A stretch of DNA of 64,000 nt, from contig NZ_AP025470.1 in assembly GCF_024347375.1 (NCBI RefSeq), forward strand, positions 992,001 through 1,056,000. The letters run 5' to 3'. Positions 37,186-48,061 of the stretch are shown here, one piece after another. Below the pieces are notes generated by a model, which saw only the letters and a list, made by a program, of their open reading frames with translations, was not told where the DNA came from and made no database searches. Within the stretch, counting starts at the first letter, position 1, and every line of letters starts with the position of its first letter. This DNA is from Vibrio coralliirubri. GTDB lineage: Bacteria > Pseudomonadota > Gammaproteobacteria > Enterobacterales > Vibrionaceae. The position numbers and the translations under genes were made by a program.

Positions 37186-38001
37186 TCAGTAACTCGGGAC
37201 GATTGAAGGGCTGTAAATTCCATCCTCAATCGCTTCGACGATGTTGTCTGCGTCTTTATTTAGCTTCTTATAGGTTGCCTTGTCGAAATGGTACAACACC
37301 GTGAGCTCGGCTTCAGAAGCAATCGGCACATCAAAGTCTTTGGCAACCATTGCCCAAACGTACGCTTTTTCCATATGACCCAGGCTGTGGTTGATACTGG
37401 CCATCGACTTGAAGATTTCAGTGTTGGCTGCCGAGCCATTAGAAAGCGTTAACGCATTATTGAGTAGCTTAAGTGTCTTTATATGATTGCGGGTAGTATA
37501 GAAGGTTGCCAAGGCATATTGCATCTCAGCTGTGTTTAACGCTTCAGTGCCTTCTAGTTGTAAGAAACTGCGTCTGGCGTTGGTGTCCCCAGTTTGCGAC
37601 CACAAGAAGTATAGCGTTTCCGGTGTATCGGATTTCGATAGCTCATTAACAATGCGCTCAGACTCTTCGATACTGTGCATTAAAGAGGTAAAGCGACGTT
37701 CTTGCAGCTTAGATTGATCGATCGTTTCGATCTGCGCCGCGAGTTCTAGGCACTTTTTGTAGGCAGTGACTAATTCGAATTCTTTAATTTTGTTGATTTC
37801 GGTGGGTTGCTTCTGAACTTCAAATCGATGCCAGATGAGGTCGGTACGTGCGACACGACATTGCCCATCGTTCATGTTCAATTGTTCACATTGAAGACCC
37901 GGGTTGCTTTGGCACAGTTGATCGGTATTTTTGTTCCCTTCAAGACACCCAACCAGAGTGAAAGGCAATAGGCTAATCGCCAACCATTTCATAATTTTCA
38001 T
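37186..38001 (-). CDS. DUF2989 family lipoprotein
   Basis: 271 aa. The signal peptide has lipobox LVGC with the lipidated Cys at residue 19, so the mature protein is membrane anchored. The body is helical with Sel1/TPR-like stretches (TAEMQYALATFY, IFKSMASINHSLGHMEKAYVWAM) and several Cys near the N-terminus. It fits the DUF2989 family of Vibrionaceae and relatives, whose function is unknown. It is convergent with msrB and divergent from yeaC. Confidence 0.75.
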   Translation of the reverse strand: MKIMKWLAISLLPFTLVGCLEGNKNTDQLCQSNPGLQCEQLNMNDGQCRVARTDLIWHRFEVQKQPTEINKIKEFELVTAYKKCLELAAQIETIDQSKLQERRFTSLMHSIEESERIVNELSKSDTPETLYFLWSQTGDTNARRSFLQLEGTEALNTAEMQYALATFYTTRNHIKTLKLLNNALTLSNGSAANTEIFKSMASINHSLGHMEKAYVWAMVAKDFDVPIASEAELTVLYHFDKATYKKLNKDADNIVEAIEDGIYSPSIVPSY

Positions 38002-38105
38002 ATTCCTTCACTTGTGATCAGATGCACTTATTATTGGTCAGGTTCTTGACTCAATTCTGTTACGGGTTATTTTCTGGTGAAAATTGTTAAAACTAAGGCT
38101 TTACC

Positions 38106-38387
38106 ATGGATGCAGAACAACTTCTTAGCGCAATGACACCCGAGGTCTACGAACGTTTAACCTACGCAGTTGAAACGGGTAAATGGCCAGAAGGTACGGC
38201 GCTCTCAAAAGAACAGCGCGACTCATGTATGCAAGCGGTTATGTTATACCAATCTAAACATAACTCTGAAGCTCAACATATGACAATTGCAGCTGGTGGT
38301 GAGATTAGCTTTAAATCTAAGTCTGAACTAAAGAAACAGTTTAAGTCAGATCAAGAAGACATTGTTAGGGTTAACCCGAATCATTAG
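38106..38387 (+). CDS. yeaC: YeaC family protein (DUF1315)
   Basis: 93 aa. MTPEVYERLTYAVETGKWP and HNSEAQHMTI are near-identical to the E. coli YeaC signatures. Function unknown; small, soluble and conserved. It lies between the gapA-msrB cluster and ansA, matching the general E. coli neighbourhood (yeaA-gapA-yeaD, yeaC, ansA, sppA). A strong terminator follows. Confidence 0.92.
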   Translation: MDAEQLLSAMTPEVYERLTYAVETGKWPEGTALSKEQRDSCMQAVMLYQSKHNSEAQHMTIAAGGEISFKSKSELKKQFKSDQEDIVRVNPNH

Positions 38388-38401
38388 GCTTAAATTACAA
38401 C

Positions 38402-38431
38402 AAAGGGGTGGCAATGTGCCACCCCTTTTAG
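38402..38431 (+). terminator. Terminator after yeaC
   Basis: AAAGGGGTGGCA / TGCCACCCCTTTT around ATG, then TAGTTT. Confidence 0.9.
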
Positions 38432-38530
38432 TTTAACTCTTTTATTTATAAGCAATAAAACGATTTAGTTCACGTTAAGCCGCCGTTACTTTCATAGAAT
38501 AACTGGCTTTAAAGTGAATCCTTGAACAGG

Positions 38531-39547
38531 TTATAAGCTCATCTCACCGCGCAACACTTGTTGCATCTGAGCCTTCACTTCTTCGTAGCCTAGGTTTTGG
38601 CTTAATAGATAATGCAATTTCGCCAGTGCCGCTTCTGGTGTCATATCGTAACCACTGACAACGCCCGCTTCTGCTAGTGCACAACCCGTCGCGTAACCAC
38701 CCATGTTGACTTTACCAGCCAAACATTGAGTTAGGTTCACCACAATAACACCGCGCTCTGAAGCATCTTTCAGGTGCTGAAGCAGTTCTGGATTTTGTGG
38801 TGCGTTACCCACACCGAAAGTAAGCAGAATCATCGCGTTAACAGGTTGTAATAGCGTGTTACGGATAACTTCGTGTGAGATGCCTGGGTACATTGTGATT
38901 ACGCCGATAGGTTGCGGAGTAATGTTATGAACCTTGAAAGCACCTTCAGGTTGTTCGTTTACTTTTACATTATTGCTAAGTTGGATATTGATACCCGCTT
39001 CTAGCAAAGGATTCAGGTTTGGAGACGTAAACGCATTGAAGCCATCTGCGTGTGATTTAGTGCTGCGGTTACCACGCATCAACTTGTTGTTGAAGAACAG
39101 TGTCACTTCGTTGATTGGGTAGTTTGCCGCAATGTGTAGCGCATTCAGCAGGTTTGCTTGTCCGTCTGAACGAAGCTCTGCTAATGGGATCTGAGAGCCC
39201 GTAACAATCACAGGTTTGCCGAGGTTTTCAAGCATGAAAGACAGTGCAGAGGCAGTGTAAGCCATAGTGTCTGTACCATGCAGGATAACGAAACCATCGT
39301 ACTTATCGTAGTTCGCGCGAATGTCATCAGCGATAGTCTGCCAATCAAGTGGCGTCATATCTGAAGAGTCCATTAATGGAGAGTATTCGTGAATGGTGTA
39401 CTCAGGCATCTCTGGGCGATGGAATTCAGGCATGCCAGCTAGCTGCTTATCCATGAAACCTGCGACAGGAACATAGCCGTGGTCAATAGACTTCTGCATG
39501 CCAATTGTGCCGCCGGTGTACGCGATATAGATGTGTTTTCTTTCCAT
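38531..39547 (-). CDS. ansA: L-asparaginase I (cytoplasmic)
   Basis: 338 aa. The N-terminal nucleophile motif AYTGGTIGM (Thr11/Thr14) and the second catalytic motif LHGTDTMAYTAS (about residues 88-99) are intact. There is no signal peptide, so this is the cytoplasmic type I enzyme that hydrolyses asparagine to aspartate and ammonia. It follows sppA on the same strand after 118 bases, the sppA-ansA order seen in E. coli. Confidence 0.95.
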   Translation of the reverse strand: MERKHIYIAYTGGTIGMQKSIDHGYVPVAGFMDKQLAGMPEFHRPEMPEYTIHEYSPLMDSSDMTPLDWQTIADDIRANYDKYDGFVILHGTDTMAYTASALSFMLENLGKPVIVTGSQIPLAELRSDGQANLLNALHIAANYPINEVTLFFNNKLMRGNRSTKSHADGFNAFTSPNLNPLLEAGINIQLSNNVKVNEQPEGAFKVHNITPQPIGVITMYPGISHEVIRNTLLQPVNAMILLTFGVGNAPQNPELLQHLKDASERGVIVVNLTQCLAGKVNMGGYATGCALAEAGVVSGYDMTPEAALAKLHYLLSQNLGYEEVKAQMQQVLRGEMSL

Positions 39548-39665
39548 GGCGATTAATACTTAGTGTGATGTAGGGAACAGGGGGGCGATTATAGCGAATT
39601 ATCATGCAATAAAAAGAGGCACCTCACACAGAGGCACCCCTTAGTTATTGAGTTATTGGCTCAAC

Positions 39666-41516
39666 TTATTGAACTTGGCAATTTAAGCAGAAAGCGTATC
39701 GGCCTTGTGGGTCGTTAAAGTTGCCTAACAGCTGGCTATCTTGAGCTAACTGTTGAGTAACTGGCTGTAAACTGCTTGGTATCATCGATTGAATATCTAG
39801 GCCTATCGACATCTGAACTTGGTTCATAAATTCTTGAATAAATTGTTCAGTGGCCGAAAGTGGCTCTTCTACCCAGTAGATGTTGTAGCTTTCAAGCTCT
39901 GCAAGTGAAGCCGCAGCTGCAACCGCATCATCGAAATCACCAATCTCATCGACTAAGCCTTTCTGAATCGCATCTTGACCTGTCCAAACTCGGCCTTGAG
40001 CAATCTTGTCGACCGCATCGACTTCCAGACCGCGATTCTCTCCAACTAGGCTGATGAATCGGCGGTATCCGTTTTCAATGCCCATTTGGAACGCGTCTTT
40101 CGCGCCATCGCTAAGCCCAGTTGTAATACCAAGACCTGAGAAAGGTGAGGTGCCAACGCCATCCGTGTAAACACCAATATCATTCAGCCCTTTTTCGAAG
40201 GTGGTGATAACACTGAATATACCAATCGACCCCGTTAGTGTAGTTGGTTGAGCTAGGATCTTATCCGCACCCATCGAGATCCAGTAACCACCTGAAGCCG
40301 CAAGGCTCGACATCGACACAACAACCGGTTTACCAGCTTGCTTGATCGCTTCTATTTCATTACGAATCACTTCTGAAGCAAAGGCACTGCCACCTGGGCT
40401 ATCGACACGAAGTACAACGGCTTTCACTTTATCGTCGTTACGTGCTTGGCGCAGTAGGGCTGCAGTGGTATCTCCGCCAACTGTGCCACGTGGTTGCTTG
40501 CCATCCATAATTGCGCCGCTTGCTACAATCACGGCAACGTCGTGAGATTCACTGGTCATATCCGGAAGCATGGTTGCACGGTATTCGTAATAACCAAACG
40601 CGTTGTAGCTGTCTTGGCCGTCACTGCCGAAAACATCGGCAAGCTCTAGTCGAACTTGTTGGCGTGTCGCTAACTCATCCACTAAGCCAAGTTTCTCAGC
40701 CAGTTTTGCAATGTCACCATCTACAGACTCAAGTTCTTTCAAGAAGGTGTCCATGCTTGGGTTCAGTGTTTTAGCGTCGATCTGACGGTTGTTGCTGACG
40801 TCATCAACGTACGCACCCCATAGTTGGCTTAACCAACGAGAAGCGGACTCTTTCGCTGCGTCTGACATGTCATCACGAATGAAAGGCTCAATAGCTGACT
40901 TATAAGTACCCACACGGAACACGTGCGTGTTTACGTCTAGCTTCTCTAGTAAGGTTTTGTAGTAAAGCGAGTAAGCGCTATAGCCTTTAAGAAGAACCCC
41001 ACCATCTGGTGATAGGAAGACTTTAGTTGCGTAGCTGGCTAGGTAGTATTGGCTTTGGTTGTAAAAGTCACCTACCGCATAAATCGGTTTGCCTGTTGCT
41101 TTGAACTCATTCAACGCTTTAGCAATGTAGCGTAGCTTGGTCAGGTTGGTTTCTGGCAGCTCTTTGAGTGCTAAAACGATACCAGTAACCTTGTCATCGT
41201 CTTTTGCGTAGCGAATCGTTTCAACGATATCAAACAGGATGTTCTCTTTTGGAAGGTCTTTGCCAAGCAGCGAACCGGTGACCGAATCCATCGGATTGAT
41301 ATAGCGACTTTGTTCCACAATAGGGCCAGACAGGTTAAGCACTAAAGCCGAATCCTGTGGAACCGTCGGTTGAGCCGTATCTGAATGGAAGTACACAAAG
41401 TAGATGATGGCGATACTGAGTAAAAAGACTAGGTTAACCAGCGCAAGACGTACAAACGTAATGAGCTTCCAAATCCCTTTAAAGATCATGCCTATAAATT
41501 TGAATATTTTTTTCAT
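39666..41516 (-). CDS. sppA: Signal peptide peptidase SppA (protease IV, 67K type)
   Basis: 616 aa, the long two-domain form. An N-terminal membrane anchor lies at about residues 20-42. The C-terminal S49 domain has the serine in MSSLAASGGYWISMGADKI (about 404); the catalytic Lys is expected in the N-terminal domain near 200 (RVGTYKSAIEPF). It degrades cleaved signal peptides at the inner membrane. The Cys pair in YAFCLNCQVQ at the very end is unremarkable. Confidence 0.95.
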   Translation of the reverse strand: MKKIFKFIGMIFKGIWKLITFVRLALVNLVFLLSIAIIYFVYFHSDTAQPTVPQDSALVLNLSGPIVEQSRYINPMDSVTGSLLGKDLPKENILFDIVETIRYAKDDDKVTGIVLALKELPETNLTKLRYIAKALNEFKATGKPIYAVGDFYNQSQYYLASYATKVFLSPDGGVLLKGYSAYSLYYKTLLEKLDVNTHVFRVGTYKSAIEPFIRDDMSDAAKESASRWLSQLWGAYVDDVSNNRQIDAKTLNPSMDTFLKELESVDGDIAKLAEKLGLVDELATRQQVRLELADVFGSDGQDSYNAFGYYEYRATMLPDMTSESHDVAVIVASGAIMDGKQPRGTVGGDTTAALLRQARNDDKVKAVVLRVDSPGGSAFASEVIRNEIEAIKQAGKPVVVSMSSLAASGGYWISMGADKILAQPTTLTGSIGIFSVITTFEKGLNDIGVYTDGVGTSPFSGLGITTGLSDGAKDAFQMGIENGYRRFISLVGENRGLEVDAVDKIAQGRVWTGQDAIQKGLVDEIGDFDDAVAAAASLAELESYNIYWVEEPLSATEQFIQEFMNQVQMSIGLDIQSMIPSSLQPVTQQLAQDSQLLGNFNDPQGRYAFCLNCQVQ

Positions 41517-41753
41517 TCTGTCTCCGCAGTGAGATCACGTCGCTTTAACAAGCCGTAGTACCATTAATCTCAATAATATGAACTGCTTAGTATCCTACGA
41601 TAATTCCCAAGCTCAAACTACACCAAGAATTGTTAATCGATATATATTCTCATTAAGTGTAGTCAAATTAAGGGCTTCTGAACGATTAATACGTGCAGCA
41701 TTATGATCGGTGTTACAAAAATGTAAACGGTTGTTTGAACTTTTGGTAATTGA

Positions 41754-43805
<2,052 letters not shown>

Positions 43806-43873
43806 AATCAGCCATCAAACTGTAATCTTGTCGGTAGATGTTGTTAATTAATTTGCTGAGTTAGATTTTGAAC

Positions 43874-43908
43874 AAGGCTCCTAAGTCATAGATTTAGGAG
43901 CCTTTATT
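43874..43908 (+). terminator. Terminator after fadH
   Basis: AAGGCTCCTAA / TTAGGAGCCTT around a nine-base loop, followed by TATTG. Confidence 0.8.
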
Positions 43909-44012
43909 GTTTCTAATCTAGGCCAAATGGACAGTGGTTGAGATTTATTATCGTTTGTATTCTGTGCTAAAGTTCAAGTATACAAATAATAAAGAAATAG
44001 TAAGGACTTCAA

Positions 44013-44561
44013 ATGGATGCTTTGGATCTATTGCTCAACAGACGCTCAATCGCAAAACTCTCTGATCCGGCACCTGAAGGTGTGGCGTTAGAAAACATCA
44101 TCAAGGCAGGACTGCGTGCGCCAGACCACGGTGCACTAACACCATGGCGCTTTGTTATCGCGCAAGGTTCAGGCCTACAGAAGCTTTCAGACATCTTGGT
44201 GCGCGCCGCTGAAGCGGATGAAAGCGAAGAAGCGGTTATCGAGAAAGTAAAAAAAGCGCCGTTCCGAGCTCCAATGGTGATCACCGTAATTGCAAAAGTC
44301 ACTGAGCACGAGAAAGTGCCTGCTATCGAACAACATCTGTCCGCGGGTTGCGCTGCACAGGCGATGCAAATGGCCGCAGTCGCACAAGGTTTCCAAGGCT
44401 TTTGGCGCTCAGGTAAATGGATGTTCCACCCAGAAGTACACCAAGCATTTGGCCTAGAAGGCGACGATGAAATTGTTGGTTTCCTATACCTAGGCACTCC
44501 GGGCTGTACGCCAATGAAGGTACCAGAACGCGACTTCTCTAAGTTCGTTGAGTTCTTATAA
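44013..44561 (+). CDS. ydjA: YdjA-type NAD(P)H nitroreductase
   Basis: 182 aa, a minimal nitroreductase. RRSIAKLSDPAPEG and LRAPDHGALTPWRFVI are family FMN-binding signatures, and GFQGFWRSGKW (about residues 126-136) is typical of YdjA. TAAGGA lies before the ATG. The native substrate is unknown. In E. coli this gene is near topB; here about 3.5 kb of foreign DNA lies between them. Confidence 0.92.
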   Translation: MDALDLLLNRRSIAKLSDPAPEGVALENIIKAGLRAPDHGALTPWRFVIAQGSGLQKLSDILVRAAEADESEEAVIEKVKKAPFRAPMVITVIAKVTEHEKVPAIEQHLSAGCAAQAMQMAAVAQGFQGFWRSGKWMFHPEVHQAFGLEGDDEIVGFLYLGTPGCTPMKVPERDFSKFVEFL

Positions 44562-44837
44562 AGGAAGCTGAAGCTTGAATAGTGGAATGCTAACTGTATA
44601 AACAACCAGTTTTTCTTGGTTTCTAAGGGCCACACTAAAGAACGTTTCCCCTGTTGCGATTTGACAGATGTGACTTTAAACAGGTCAGATAGGTGAACAA
44701 TCCTTACTGTTGCATCTAAAATCAACCTGTAAGCGTTCGTATAGCCCACGCCAACGTTTTTAAGAACTTCCAACACACCAAGGTCAACAAAGTGTTTTAC
44801 GGCGTGCTACCACATCTTCAATGGTTGCCGCCCTGTG
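44562..44837. other. Gene-free stretch downstream of ydjA
   Basis: About 275 bases. A minus-strand frame runs through it (44590-44776) but continues antisense across ydjA and has no recognisable motif. This may be the left junction of the foreign segment; I found no clear boundary repeat. Confidence 0.4.
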
Positions 44838-44879
44838 TATACGCAATAAAAGCACCTATAGGTGCTTTTATTGCGTATA
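44838..44879. repeat. 42-bp perfect palindrome before the TetR-type gene
   Basis: Both 21-base arms (TATACGCAATAAAAGCACCTA and complement) match without a loop. Its right end forms part of a TATAAT -10-like box (44876-44881), 33 bases before the TetR-type start. It can be a bidirectional terminator, an operator or both. Confidence 0.85.
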
Positions 44880-44911
44880 ATAACCCAACGAAATTATTTT
44901 AGGGATTCAGA

Positions 44912-45406
44912 ATGGCCTACATATCACCAGAGCAACGACAAGCCAAAAAGGAAGCGTTTGATACCTTCATTTTCGAAATCTTCACCACAGAAGGTTGGGA
45001 CGCTATAACGTACGAACGCATTTCTAAACACTTCAAAACAACTAATAGCAGCATTCAACGCTATTACCCACACAGACGCGATTTTGGCAGAGCATTAGAA
45101 GGTAAGGTGTTTCCATTAGTAGTTGTTCATCTATCATTTGAGAGCAAGAAAGCATTCATTGATTCATGGGTTACTGCAATGGATGATCAATTCTTTTCAA
45201 TGGTTGTACGCATGCTGATAGAGAACGCGTTAGTTCCGAGTACCAACGAAAAGACCAAAGGAGGCGCACAACGCTTGGTTGGTGCAATGATGCAGGGAAT
45301 GACGCAACAAGAAGCTATAGAAGCAATTGAAGTTGCTCTTGGCAAATCTGTTTTTTATCATATGAATCAAAGCTTTACACGTATATCTGAGAATAATCAA
45401 AAATAA
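44912..45406 (+). CDS. TetR/AcrR-like transcriptional regulator
   Basis: 164 aa. The N-terminal helix-turn-helix (TTEGWDAITYERISKHFKTTNSSIQRYYPHRRDF, about residues 26-60) follows the TetR layout including the YYP/H turn; the rest is helical and short for the family. AGGGA lies six bases before the ATG. It sits alone between the palindrome and the adhesin-like gene, and base composition is AT-rich like its downstream neighbours. The target is unknown; the adjacent palindrome and the repeats at 45460-45585 are candidates. Confidence 0.75.
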   Translation: MAYISPEQRQAKKEAFDTFIFEIFTTEGWDAITYERISKHFKTTNSSIQRYYPHRRDFGRALEGKVFPLVVVHLSFESKKAFIDSWVTAMDDQFFSMVVRMLIENALVPSTNEKTKGGAQRLVGAMMQGMTQQEAIEAIEVALGKSVFYHMNQSFTRISENNQK

Positions 45407-45459
45407 CCCTCGAAAAAAGCTTGCGTAAAAATCCGCAATGCGTAGAATAGCCGCCAACA

Positions 45460-45585
45460 GAGAGAGAAGCACATGTGTTTCTCTTTTATTTTGAACTCTA
45501 TGCGTAAGTTTACGCTTAACTTTCAAATGAAAGAGAAGCAATGTTGCGTTTCTCTTTTATTTTGAACTGAATGCGTAAGTATATG
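45460..45585. repeat. Two direct repeats, each a terminator-like hairpin
   Basis: Unit 1 (about 45460-45512) and unit 2 (about 45529-45585) share AGAGAAGCA, TTTCTCTTTTATTTTGAACT and ATGCGTAAGT. In each, GAGAAGCA-like and TTTCTC arms form a hairpin followed by a T-rich run. A GCGTAA/TTACGC palindrome (about 45502-45515) lies between the units. Confidence 0.65.
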
Positions 45586-45598
45586 CAAAGGTTTTAAG

Positions 45599-45715
45599 AT
45601 GTATTCATGTGGTGATGGTTTCCGTGTCCGAATACATCGGAAATGGTTTCACAAGTTATTAGGCGTTAAAGCCATAGTTCGTTGCACTAATTGCAACAAA
45701 TCAAAATATTATTAA
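45599..45715 (+). CDS. 38-aa Cys-containing microprotein
   Basis: The ATG at 45599 follows AAAGG with suitable spacing. The product is strongly basic (MYSCGDGFRVRIHRKWFHKLL, then a CTNCNK knuckle), with Cys at 4, 29 and 32, resembling half a zinc ribbon. It ends 12 bases before the start of the YadA-like gene in the same direction. Unrecognised; it could be a real microprotein or chance coding in the leader of the next gene. Confidence 0.45.
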   Translation: MYSCGDGFRVRIHRKWFHKLLGVKAIVRCTNCNKSKYY

Positions 45716-45727
45716 TTCATAGGGTAT

Positions 45728-47347
45728 ATGAAAATGAAAAAAACTATTCTAGCACTAGCAATTTCAGCGGTTTCTTTTGGCGCAGCAGCAGCAGCACCAA
45801 GCGAGGTTGATATTGTTAACACTCAACTTACTGGTTCTGAGTTTACAAATAACCTTCCAGATGGTGTTGCTAAAATCGGTAAAGTTTCTGTTGATGCTGA
45901 TGGTGTTATTACTTACTCAACGTTCGATGCAGATGGTGTTGAAACTTCAGGTTTAACGTTTGATACACAAAATGGCGACACTATTTACACAGGCGAAAAC
46001 GTTCTTGACGCTCTTTTGGTAAATCACGATAAAGGTACAAACGTTGATCATCAAGAAATGCGTAATCTAACTGATTCAGAAAAATCAACGTTACGTACAA
46101 ATGTAGTTAAAAACACAACTGCTAACGGTTTTACTAACCTTGATCTTGCATCAAAGCACGGTATTGAAGATTTATCAGTTGTTACATTTACAGTTAACGC
46201 TGACGAAGTTTTAGTTGATACAAATGGTTCTGCGCCAAACGGTGAAGTTCTTCTTTCTAAAGAAGAAATGACACAAGCGGCAAAAAATGCAGTTGTTGAA
46301 CAAGCGCAAGCACGTTACCCGTCACAACCAGTTGAACCAGTTGAACCAGTTGAACCTATCAACGGTGGTGAAATTCGCGATGCTGACGATTTCAACGAAA
46401 TCATGGCAAAGTGGGATAAAGACGCTTCAATCACAACACAGCAAACTGGTGATAAGGTTCTAACGTATGTAGATCCAGAATCAGGTGCAACACAACACAT
46501 TAATCTTTCTGAAATGACAAATGATCAGGTTGAAATTCTGATTGGTCAGATGAAAGATTACGGTAACAATCTTGATTCACACACTAAAGTTCAAGTTCGT
46601 GAACATATCCGTACACAAGTTGAAAACCGTGAAACGTTAGCAAATGTACAAAAAGTTGATTTGCTAAACAAAATCGCTGTTCGTCATGCAGAAGATGGTA
46701 CAGCAGCACCTAAATTTGAAATCATTGCGGGTGAAGATGGTGCAATGGCTGATACACGTTTACAAGTAACTGACAAAAACGGCAACGTTCACACGCTAAC
46801 ACAAGAACAGTTAGATACTGCTTTGGTTGAAGCAAAGCAATTAATCAAAGAAGAAGTTGCGAAGCGTACAGACGCAGGTACACCACCAGTTGAATCACCA
46901 GTTGTTGACCCGGCAAAAGCTAAAGAAGCAATTCAAAAGTTAGTTGATTCAGGTGCAAACCTTGTTGACGCAGGTAAGGTTGCTCAAGCTCAAGCTCAAG
47001 CTCAAGGACAAGCACAAGCAGCACAACAACAAGCACAGATTGATGAAATCTATGCACAAGGTCAAACGAATGCTAACGATATTCAAACGCTATTTGGTGA
47101 AGTTGACCGCCTTGATACACGTATCGACCAAACACAAGCGCTTAATGCTGCTACAGTGAACGCTCGTCCAATGGTTGTAGATGGTCAAACGGCATTCGGC
47201 GCGGGTGTTGGTTACGCTGGCTCTGAGGCTGCACTAGCAATCGGTGTTGCACACAGCTTTGAAGAATCTGCATGGTCTGTATCAGGCACTGTTGCAGCAA
47301 CTTCAGATGATGTTGTACTAGGCGCAGGTACGCAGTACACGTTCTAA
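45728..47347 (+). CDS. Secreted protein with YadA-like C-terminal membrane anchor
   Basis: 539 aa. A clear Sec signal peptide (MKMKKTILALAISAVSFGAAAAA) is followed by a long acidic, Val/Gln/Asp-rich region with little recognisable domain structure. That region includes a PVEPVEPVEP run (about residues 199-209) and a Gln/Ala-rich coiled coil (about 418-475). The last about 75 residues (MVVDGQTAFGAGVGYAGSEAALAIG, ending VVLGAGTQYTF) fit the four-strand anchor of trimeric autotransporters. Passenger repeats typical of large adhesins are absent. Codon use (GTT, ACA, CAA) differs from neighbours, suggesting transfer. Confidence 0.7.
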   Translation: MKMKKTILALAISAVSFGAAAAAPSEVDIVNTQLTGSEFTNNLPDGVAKIGKVSVDADGVITYSTFDADGVETSGLTFDTQNGDTIYTGENVLDALLVNHDKGTNVDHQEMRNLTDSEKSTLRTNVVKNTTANGFTNLDLASKHGIEDLSVVTFTVNADEVLVDTNGSAPNGEVLLSKEEMTQAAKNAVVEQAQARYPSQPVEPVEPVEPINGGEIRDADDFNEIMAKWDKDASITTQQTGDKVLTYVDPESGATQHINLSEMTNDQVEILIGQMKDYGNNLDSHTKVQVREHIRTQVENRETLANVQKVDLLNKIAVRHAEDGTAAPKFEIIAGEDGAMADTRLQVTDKNGNVHTLTQEQLDTALVEAKQLIKEEVAKRTDAGTPPVESPVVDPAKAKEAIQKLVDSGANLVDAGKVAQAQAQAQGQAQAAQQQAQIDEIYAQGQTNANDIQTLFGEVDRLDTRIDQTQALNAATVNARPMVVDGQTAFGAGVGYAGSEAALAIGVAHSFEESAWSVSGTVAATSDDVVLGAGTQYTF

Positions 47348-47372
47348 TGAATACCCTATAAACTAATGTTTT

Positions 47373-47397
47373 ACCCCGTCTTCGGGCGGGGGTTTTT
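47373..47397 (+). terminator. Terminator after the YadA-like gene
   Basis: CCCCGTC-TTCG-GGCGGGG followed by GTTTTT. Confidence 0.9.
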
Positions 47398-47598
47398 AAA
47401 GGGCACTGGTTCAATTTATCTAGCGGTGAACTGAATAATCACCAGTGCAATTTAAGAACTTTCAAGCAGTGGGTTCGCCTAACAAATTTGTACTATTAGT
47501 TTGGTACAACGACGCTAGAAGGGAGGTGCGTACATCACATCAAAGCCTCGTACGTCTGCAAACCATCAATGTACGTCCATACCTAAATACCTTCAGTT
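47398..47598. other. Intergenic region with a GCACTGGT/ACCAGTGC inverted pair
   Basis: Complementary octamers near 47403 and 47437 enclose a GTTCA/TGAAC pair. No gene is visible. The segment separates the adhesin-like gene from the truncated recombinase. Confidence 0.4.
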
Positions 47599-47913
47599 TT
47601 AACCAGTGAAGTAGTGTGTAGCTTGTTCTGGTTCTTGTCGCCTGAATCGATCTGATGAGTACATCAAGAGCACCGTACCACGCTTGTAACGGTCGTTAAG
47701 TACATCATCATAGATTCCCTTCAATCCCGCACCATCAGCCATGTGTTCACCCGTGTACGCTGATAGCCTTGCATCGAAGTATTCGTTAACAATATGTCCG
47801 TTGTGCTCATCGATTACCTTCTGAGCGGGAGACAAATGGATTTGCTTAACTAGCTTTCCATCGTTCAACTGTGTCTTAGTCGAAACACGTCCGTAGGTTA
47901 TAAAGTCTGTCAT
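47599..47913 (-). pseudogene. Serine recombinase (resolvase/invertase), truncated
   Basis: 104 residues covering only the start of the catalytic domain: the serine motif YGRVSTKTQ (Ser about 11) and the conserved Arg in YSSDRFRRQ. The chain stops at HYFTG before the long helix and the DNA-binding domain. It overlaps a 28-codon frame at its start (ATGA). It is probably a remnant of the mobile DNA that brought the ydjA-topB island. Confidence 0.7.
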
Positions 47914-47996
47914 ATGGGTATCATTCCCGTTAGATAATCAATAAAATCAGGGTCTAAGTAATTAAATTCACCTGCATTATCTTTACAGCCTGCCAT
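47910..47996 (-). CDS. 28-codon leader ORF coupled to the truncated recombinase
   Basis: ATG at 47996 (MAGCKDNAGEFNYLDPDF) ends in TGA that overlaps the recombinase ATG, and GGAG-like bases precede it. It may be a small leader gene or just chance. Confidence 0.35.
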   Translation of the reverse strand: MAGCKDNAGEFNYLDPDFIDYLTGMIPI

Positions 47997-48061
47997 GTTG
48001 ATCTCTGGCGGGGTAGAAATTAGATAATGTGGCCCTAATTGTTTGTAGCATCTGGAAAAAC

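Noticed and set aside
44009..44776. Long minus-strand open frame across ydjA
   Set aside because: Most of it is antisense to ydjA, which has clear nitroreductase motifs; the upstream part shows no family motif or start signal.
47398..47520. Integron attC-like bases (GCCTAAC, GTTCA/TGAAC pair)
   Set aside because: Single core-like heptamers without the paired R/L boxes and spacing of an attC site; no integrase or cassette array nearby.
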